NCBI RefSeq assembly: GCF_900187425.1
Contig: NZ_FYDJ01000002.1
Span: 372,001-436,000 of the forward strand
DNA length: 64,000 nucleotides
Reading direction: 5' to 3'
Origin: Pseudomonas sp. Irchel s3h14
GTDB lineage: Bacteria > Pseudomonadota > Gammaproteobacteria > Pseudomonadales > Pseudomonadaceae
Position 1 is the stretch's first letter. The number at the start of each line of letters is the position of its first letter. A program made the position numbers and the translations under genes. Under the pieces are notes generated by a model. That model ran no database searches. It was not told the DNA's origin and worked only from the letters and a program-made list of their open reading frames with translations. Shown piece after piece: positions 59,428-64,000 of this stretch.

Positions 59428-59444
59428 CTGGCATGCAATTTGCT
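59428..59444 (+). promoter_or_regulatory. Sigma-54 promoter of glnA
   Basis: CTGGCATGCAATTTGCT matches YTGGCACGrNNNTTGCW, with GG and GC at the right spacing. Predicted start near 59455, about 88 bases before the glnA ATG. Confidence 0.85.
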
Positions 59445-59542
59445 CCCTTGTGAGGCAGGTTGCCTTGGCAGAGTATTCGCGCCGGCATCACCCACATTCT
59501 AAGGGCATCCACTACTAAGCCCGAAGCCACCCGGAGGACACT

Positions 59543-60949
59543 ATGTCGAAGTCGGTTCAACTCATCAAAGATCATGACGTCAAGTGGATTGATCTGCGCT
59601 TCACTGACACCAAAGGCACTCAGCACCACGTGACCATGCCGGCTCGCGACGCGCTGGATGAAGCTTTCTTCGAAGAAGGCAAAATGTTCGACGGTTCCTC
59701 CATCGCTGGCTGGAAAGGCATCGAAGCCTCCGACATGATCCTGATGCCGGACGACAGCACTGCCGTTCTCGACCCGTTCACCGAAGAGCCAACCCTGATC
59801 CTGGTTTGCGACGTGATCGAGCCTTCGACCATGCAAGGCTACGACCGTGACCCACGTGCGATCGCCAAGCGTGCCGAGGAATACCTGAAGTCGACCGGTA
59901 TCGGCGACACCGTATTTGTTGGTCCAGAGCCTGAATTCTTCATCTTCGACGAAGTGAAGTTCAAGTCTGACATCTCCGGCTCCATGTTCAAGATCTACTC
60001 CGAACAAGGTTCGTGGATGTCCGACCAGGACGTGGAAGGCGGCAACAAAGGCCACCGTCCAGGCGTCAAAGGCGGCTACTTCCCGGTTCCGCCGTTCGAC
60101 CACGACCACGAAATCCGTACCTCCATGTGCAACGCCATGGAAGAAATGGGCCTGGTCATCGAAGTTCACCACCACGAAGTGGCAACTGCTGGCCAAAACG
60201 AAATCGGCGTGAAGTTCAACACCCTGGTTGCCAAGGCTGACGAAGTTCAAACCCTGAAGTACTGCGTACACAACGTTGCTGATGCATACGGCCGCACCGC
60301 GACCTTCATGCCTAAGCCTCTGTACGGCGACAACGGTTCGGGTATGCACGTTCACCTGTCCATCGCCAAAGATGGCAAGAACACCTTCGCTGGCGAAGGC
60401 TATGCCGGCCTGTCCGACACCGCTCTGTACTTCATCGGCGGCATCATCAAGCACGGTAAAGCACTGAACGGCTTCACCAACCCGTCGACCAACTCCTACA
60501 AGCGTCTGGTCCCAGGTTTCGAAGCTCCAGTAATGCTGGCCTACTCGGCTCGCAACCGTTCCGCTTCGATCCGTATTCCTTACGTGTCCAGCCCTCGCGC
60601 TCGCCGTATCGAAGCTCGCTTCCCGGATCCGGCAGCTAACCCGTACCTGGCCTTTGCTGCCCTGGTAATGGCCGGCCTGGACGGTATCCAGAACAAGATC
60701 CACCCTGGCGACGCCGCTGACAAAAACCTGTATGACCTGCCGCCTGAAGAGGCGAAAGAGATCCCACAAGTTTGCGGCAGCCTGAAAGAAGCCCTGGAAG
60801 AGCTGGACAAAGGTCGTGCGTTCCTGACCAAAGGCGGCGTTTTCAGCGACGACTTCATCGACGCTTACATCGCTCTGAAAAGCGAAGAAGAAATCAAAGT
60901 ACGTACCTTCGTACACCCACTGGAATACGAGCTGTACTACAGCTGCTAA
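59543..60949 (+). CDS. glnA: Glutamine synthetase type I
   Basis: 468 residues, GSI-beta type. Catalytic signatures: [17 protein letters not shown], the ATP/glutamate site GMHVHLS, and the adenylylation site Tyr397 in NLYDLPPEE. It makes glutamine from glutamate and ammonia as a dodecamer, controlled by GlnE adenylylation. Preceded by GGAGGA. Sigma-54 promoter upstream and a terminator downstream, so it is a single-gene unit. Confidence 0.97.
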   Translation: MSKSVQLIKDHDVKWIDLRFTDTKGTQHHVTMPARDALDEAFFEEGKMFDGSSIAGWKGIEASDMILMPDDSTAVLDPFTEEPTLILVCDVIEPSTMQGYDRDPRAIAKRAEEYLKSTGIGDTVFVGPEPEFFIFDEVKFKSDISGSMFKIYSEQGSWMSDQDVEGGNKGHRPGVKGGYFPVPPFDHDHEIRTSMCNAMEEMGLVIEVHHHEVATAGQNEIGVKFNTLVAKADEVQTLKYCVHNVADAYGRTATFMPKPLYGDNGSGMHVHLSIAKDGKNTFAGEGYAGLSDTALYFIGGIIKHGKALNGFTNPSTNSYKRLVPGFEAPVMLAYSARNRSASIRIPYVSSPRARRIEARFPDPAANPYLAFAALVMAGLDGIQNKIHPGDAADKNLYDLPPEEAKEIPQVCGSLKEALEELDKGRAFLTKGGVFSDDFIDAYIALKSEEEIKVRTFVHPLEYELYYSC

Positions 60950-60978
60950 TCCAGTAGCGCCTGCGCAAGCGGCGTGAC

Positions 60979-61011
60979 AAAAAAGAGGCCTCCTTCGGGA
61001 GGCCTTTTTTG
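60979..61011 (+). terminator. Rho-independent terminator of glnA
   Basis: GAGGCCTCC-TTC-GGGAGGCC stem followed by TTTTTT. Confidence 0.92.
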
Positions 61012-61031
61012 TGGGCTACGTTTTATGCCCT

Positions 61032-61133
61032 GATCGTTCCCACGCTCTGCGTGGGAATGCAGCCCGTGACGCTCCGCGTCACTGGACGCGGAGCGTCCCT
61101 AGAGGCATTCCCACGCGGAGCATGGGAACGATC
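61032..61133. repeat. Double-hairpin repeat, GATCGTTCCCACGC family
   Basis: About 102 bases; both arms and inner GACGCTCCGCGTC / GACGCGGAGCGTC intact, one change in the right arm (GCATGGG). Between glnA and the first DUF4124 gene. Confidence 0.9.
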
Positions 61134-61246
61134 GCATCTGTGGTGCTTGGGGAATCTCGGAAATCATGCCCAAATGTTAACGAGCTGGGTCAATCGTCAC
61201 CCCTGACCTATGCTGCACCTCAACGCCTTCGCTTCCGGTCGATTTT

Positions 61247-61756
61247 ATGGGTCGTGGTTTTCTATTCATCCTGCTGCTGATCGCCCTGCCTGCCGCAGCG
61301 CAGATCTATAAATACACCGACGCCGACGGCAACACCGCCTATAGCAATCAACCGCCCGATGGCGTGAAGGCTCAGCCGGTCGAGTTGCCACCGCTTAACA
61401 GGGTTGAGCCTCAAGCCCCTTCTGCGCCACCTGTCGAAGCCACCAGCCGTGAACAGCCGCGCAGCGCTTACGAGGTGCTGGAGCTGACAAACTTACCAAC
61501 CACCGAAGCTCTGCGTGCCAACAACGGCACCTTCACCGTCAACGTGCTGATCAAACCCCGCCTGCAAGGCCCTCATCTGTTCAGGCTGTTGCTGGACGAT
61601 CAACCTTACGGCCAGCCGAGCAACGTGCCGATCCTGCAACTGGTCAATATTGATCGCGGCACACACAGCCTCGCAGTACAGGTGATCGATGGAGAAAACA
61701 TCGTCCAGCAAAGCCCCACCGTGACATTCACCGTGCAACGGGTGCATAAGCCGTGA
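61247..61756 (+). CDS. DUF4124 periplasmic protein 1
   Basis: 169 residues. Short signal peptide (GRGFLFILLLIALPAAAQ), then the DUF4124 domain (IYKYTDADGNTAYSNQPPDG), followed by a Pro-rich linker and a C-terminal beta-sandwich-like part with LDDQPYGQPSNVPILQLVNIDRG. Function unknown. It is 4 bases overlapping with a second, similar gene; the pair lies between glnA and ntrBC. Confidence 0.87.
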   Translation: MGRGFLFILLLIALPAAAQIYKYTDADGNTAYSNQPPDGVKAQPVELPPLNRVEPQAPSAPPVEATSREQPRSAYEVLELTNLPTTEALRANNGTFTVNVLIKPRLQGPHLFRLLLDDQPYGQPSNVPILQLVNIDRGTHSLAVQVIDGENIVQQSPTVTFTVQRVHKP

Positions 61757-62373
61757 GGCTGTGGCTGCTGATCACCTGCTTGATCGCCCTGCCGGTGGCC
61801 GCCGAGGTGTTCACCTACGTCGACGCCCAGGGCAATCGGGTCTACACCGACCAGCCAGGTTCCGGCAACGCCAAGCGCGTGCCGCTGGCGACGAGTAACC
61901 GCATGTCCGCCAACCCTGGCGGCGCAGCACCGGTGAATGCTGGAAAGAAGACCGAAACAAAACCACTGTTCCACTACGACATGCTGAGAGTATTGGTGCC
62001 GGAGCCAGACGCCACGGTGCGCAGCAGTGCCGGCGAGATTATCGTCAGCGTCACCAGCGAACCCGGCCTGCAACGCGGCCACCACTACCGATTGCTACTC
62101 GACGGCCAACCCACCGCAGCGCCCGGCCTGAGCCCAGTATTCGCCCTGAGCAACATTGATCGCGGCAGCCATAACCTCTCCGTGGAAATCCTCGACGAGC
62201 AGGGCCGCACGGTCGAGCGCACCGCCAACCAGCCGTTCCATATGCTGCGCATCTCTCTCGCGCAGAAGCGCCAGGTCAAACCCTGCGCCCTCGCCGACTA
62301 CGGCCAACGGCCGGAATGTCCGCTCAAAGACAAACCCGTAGAAGAAAAAAATCCCTTCCTGCGCTTCTTCTAA
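61753..62373 (+). CDS. DUF4124 periplasmic protein 2
   Basis: 206 residues starting with a GTG overlapping the first gene's stop. Signal peptide (LWLLITCLIALPVAAE), DUF4124 domain (VFTYVDAQGNRVYTDQPGSG), and the same second region (LLDGQPTAAPGLSPVFALSNIDRG). The two proteins look like tandem duplicates. The C-terminus has two extra cysteines (KPCALADYGQRPECPLKD), which could form a disulfide. Function unknown. Confidence 0.87.
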   Translation: MRLWLLITCLIALPVAAEVFTYVDAQGNRVYTDQPGSGNAKRVPLATSNRMSANPGGAAPVNAGKKTETKPLFHYDMLRVLVPEPDATVRSSAGEIIVSVTSEPGLQRGHHYRLLLDGQPTAAPGLSPVFALSNIDRGSHNLSVEILDEQGRTVERTANQPFHMLRISLAQKRQVKPCALADYGQRPECPLKDKPVEEKNPFLRFF

Positions 62374-62388
62374 CGCCGTTCAGGTTTG

Positions 62389-62405
62389 CGCACTATATTG
62401 GTGCA
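62389..62405 (+). promoter_or_regulatory. NtrC binding site upstream of ntrB
   Basis: CGCACTATATTGGTGCA fits TGCACC-N5-GGTGCA at ten of twelve conserved positions and resembles a site upstream of E. coli glnA as I recall it. Immediately after it, GGTGCAA-TTGG-TTGCACC forms an additional perfect inverted repeat (62400-62417). It is about 130 bases upstream of the sigma-54 promoter. Confidence 0.7.
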
Positions 62406-62530
62406 ATTGGTTGCACCGTACTCACATCCCAACCCATTTTGGTTCGAAAGTACCCGTCAAAGCTGGCAGAACGCCACGCAAACGAGCGTCAAACGCCCGT
62501 TTCAGGCCTTTAACGCTTCTTTTCGGAGCC

Positions 62531-62547
62531 TTGGTTTGGTTTTTGCA
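62531..62547 (+). promoter_or_regulatory. Sigma-54 promoter of ntrBC
   Basis: TTGGTTTGGTTTTTGCA matches the sigma-54 consensus at TTGG and TTGCA with exact -24/-12 spacing. It lies about 57 bases upstream of the ntrB ATG. Confidence 0.7.
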
Positions 62548-62603
62548 TTTTCCTTGTATCGGCGCGTTATTCACGCGCATGCCCTGCTCCAAAAGAGGTC
62601 CTG

Positions 62604-63689
62604 ATGACCATTAGCGACGCACTGCATCGATTGCTACTCGACAACCTGACCACCGCCACCATTCTGCTCGACGCCGAACTGCGCCTCGAGTACATGAACC
62701 CGGCAGCGGAGATGCTCCTGGCCATCAGCGGTCAGCGTAGCCATGGGCAGTTCATCAGCGAGTTGTTCACCGAATCCACCGAGGCGCTGAACTCCCTGCG
62801 CCAAGCGGTCCAGCAGGCGCACCCGTTCACCAAGCGCGAAGCGATGCTTACCGCCCTCACCGGCCAGACGCTGACCGTCGACTACGCGGTAACGCCGATC
62901 CTGGCCAACGGCGCCACGATGCTGCTGCTGGAAGTCCACCCCCGTGACCGCTTGCTGCGGATCACCAAGGAAGAGGCGCAGCTGTCGAAGCAGGAAACCA
63001 GCAAGATGCTGGTGCGCGGCCTCGCTCACGAAATCAAGAATCCTCTCGGCGGGATACGCGGCGCGGCGCAATTGCTGGCCCGCGAACTGCCGGAAGAAAG
63101 CCTGCGCGACTACACCAACGTGATCATTGAAGAAGCCGACCGCCTGCGCAATCTGGTCGATCGCATGCTCGGTTCCAATAAGCTGCCGTCACTGGCGATG
63201 TGCAACGTCCACGAAGTTCTGGAACGCGTTTGTCATCTGGTGGAGGCCGAAAGCCAGGGCTGCATCACTTTGGTGCGCGACTACGACCCAAGCATTCCCG
63301 ACGTGTTGATCGACCGCGAACAGATGATTCAGGCCGTGCTGAACATCGTGCGCAATGCGATGCAGGCCATCAGCAGCCAGAACGAGCTGCGCCTGGGCCG
63401 CATCAGCCTGCGCACCCGCGCCATGCGCCAGTTCACCATCGGCCACGTGCGCCATCGCCTGGTGACCAAGATCGAAATCATCGACAACGGCCCGGGCATT
63501 CCCGCGGAGTTGCAGGAAACCATCTTCTTCCCCATGGTCAGCGGCCGTCCGGACGGTACCGGGCTGGGCCTGGCCATAACCCAGAACATCATCAGCCAGC
63601 ACCAGGGCCTGATCGAATGTGACAGCCATCCAGGCCACACCACCTTCTCGATCTTTCTGCCACTGGAACAAGGAGCCACATCGACATGA
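62604..63689 (+). CDS. ntrB: Nitrogen regulation sensor kinase NtrB
   Basis: 361 residues, cytoplasmic. N-terminal PAS (about residues 5-115), HisKA with phosphorylated His142 (GLAHEIKNPLGGIRGAAQLL), and an HATPase_c domain (NIVRNAMQAI, DNGPGIPAEL, GRPDGTGLGLAI). It phosphorylates NtrC when nitrogen is short and works with PII (GlnB/GlnK). Overlaps ntrC by four bases. Synonym glnL. Confidence 0.96.
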   Translation: MTISDALHRLLLDNLTTATILLDAELRLEYMNPAAEMLLAISGQRSHGQFISELFTESTEALNSLRQAVQQAHPFTKREAMLTALTGQTLTVDYAVTPILANGATMLLLEVHPRDRLLRITKEEAQLSKQETSKMLVRGLAHEIKNPLGGIRGAAQLLARELPEESLRDYTNVIIEEADRLRNLVDRMLGSNKLPSLAMCNVHEVLERVCHLVEAESQGCITLVRDYDPSIPDVLIDREQMIQAVLNIVRNAMQAISSQNELRLGRISLRTRAMRQFTIGHVRHRLVTKIEIIDNGPGIPAELQETIFFPMVSGRPDGTGLGLAITQNIISQHQGLIECDSHPGHTTFSIFLPLEQGATST

Positions 63690-64000
63690 GCCGTAGTGAA
63701 ACCGTGTGGATCGTCGATGACGACCGTTCTATCCGTTGGGTCCTGGAAAAAGCCTTGCAGCAAGAAGGCATGACCACGCAAAGCTTCGACAGCGCCGATG
63801 GCGTGATGAGCCGCCTGGCGCGCCAGCAGCCCGACGTGATCATCTCCGACATTCGCATGCCGGGTGCCAGTGGTCTGGACCTTCTGGCGCGGATTCGCGA
63901 ACAACACCCACGGCTGCCGGTCATCATCATGACCGCTCACTCCGATCTGGACAGCGCTGTCGCGTCCTATCAGGGCGGCGCATTTGAATACCTGCCCAAG
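63686..64000 (+). CDS. ntrC: Nitrogen regulator NtrC, N-terminal part (cut by window end)
   Basis: The first 105 residues only. Receiver domain with acidic pocket VDDDRS, phospho-acceptor Asp55 (IISDIRMPG), conserved Thr in MTAHSD and Lys at LPK. The AAA+ sigma-54 activation and DNA-binding domains lie beyond the window. Translationally coupled to ntrB. Synonym glnG. Confidence 0.95.
   Translation, partial: MSRSETVWIVDDDRSIRWVLEKALQQEGMTTQSFDSADGVMSRLARQQPDVIISDIRMPGASGLDLLARIREQHPRLPVIIMTAHSDLDSAVASYQGGAFEYLPK

Larger units (their letters stand above)
59213..59542. other. thiI-glnA divergent intergenic region
   Basis: 330 bases without a gene. The right half holds the NtrC-like sites and sigma-54 promoter of glnA. 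The thiI promoter must lie in the left part but no clear motif is seen. Confidence 0.7.

Noticed and set aside
61009..61280. Small open frames across the repeat after glnA
   Set aside because: They are generated by the double-hairpin repeat (reading IVPTLCVGM-like peptides, as other copies do) and have no ribosome site.

Overview
The window is a stretch of a Pseudomonas chromosome, most likely from the P. fluorescens group. The evidence is the high-GC codon use, a gene order I recognise from Pseudomonas (pha, ubiEJB, hisIE, tatABC, rsmE, opgGH, hut, fbp, glgP, typA, thiI, glnA, ntrBC), and many intergenic REP-type palindromes. No phage, transposase, CRISPR array, rRNA or tRNA was seen. Genus-level identification is confident; species is not.

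Layout: (1) 1-5545: the end of phaC1, then phaZ, phaC2 and phaD on +, facing phaF, phaI and a small PHA-system gene on -. Together they make, mobilise and coat medium-chain-length polyhydroxyalkanoate granules. (2) 5701-11768: a tightly packed + strand run, ubiE-ubiJ-ubiB (ubiquinone), hisI-hisE (histidine synthesis), tatABC (folded-protein export) and rsmE (16S rRNA methylation). (3) 11841-16453: a HBM-type chemoreceptor resembling McpK, and a polar amino-acid ABC transporter. (4) 16756-24865: opgGH (osmoregulated periplasmic glucans), dtd, pip, an HSL-type esterase and an orphan choline/betaine-type binding protein.

(5) 25133-41354: a complete histidine-utilisation (hut) locus. Ten genes from hutU to hutG lie on -, preceded by a sigma-54 promoter whose start region carries a HutC-type operator. 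hutCD lies on - and hutF is divergent on +, with a second HutC-type operator between hutC and hutF. Two hutH paralogues are present. One (28721-30253) has the Ala-Ser-Gly triad that forms the MIO cofactor. The other (30369-31892) lacks the triad and other catalytic residues, and is the most unusual gene here.

(6) 41484-55562: lipocalin and a small lipoprotein, a PctA-like amino-acid chemoreceptor, a Phd/ParE-type toxin-antitoxin pair, a DUF924 protein, fbp, a DUF3999/DUF2339 membrane pair, glgP and a YkgJ-type cysteine-cluster protein. (7) 55798-64000: typA, thiI, and the nitrogen block glnA - two DUF4124 genes - ntrB - ntrC (cut by the window end). glnA and ntrB each have a well-spaced sigma-54 promoter, and an NtrC-type site lies upstream of ntrB.

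Three families of intergenic palindromes punctuate the window: GTGGGAGCGGGCTTGCTCGCG-type REP pairs, a double-hairpin family starting GATCGTTCCCACGC (six full copies and one lone hairpin), and one large inverted repeat after the YkgJ gene. Histidine catabolism, the two chemoreceptors, the ABC importers and NtrBC/GlnA make this a region rich in amino-acid and nitrogen functions.
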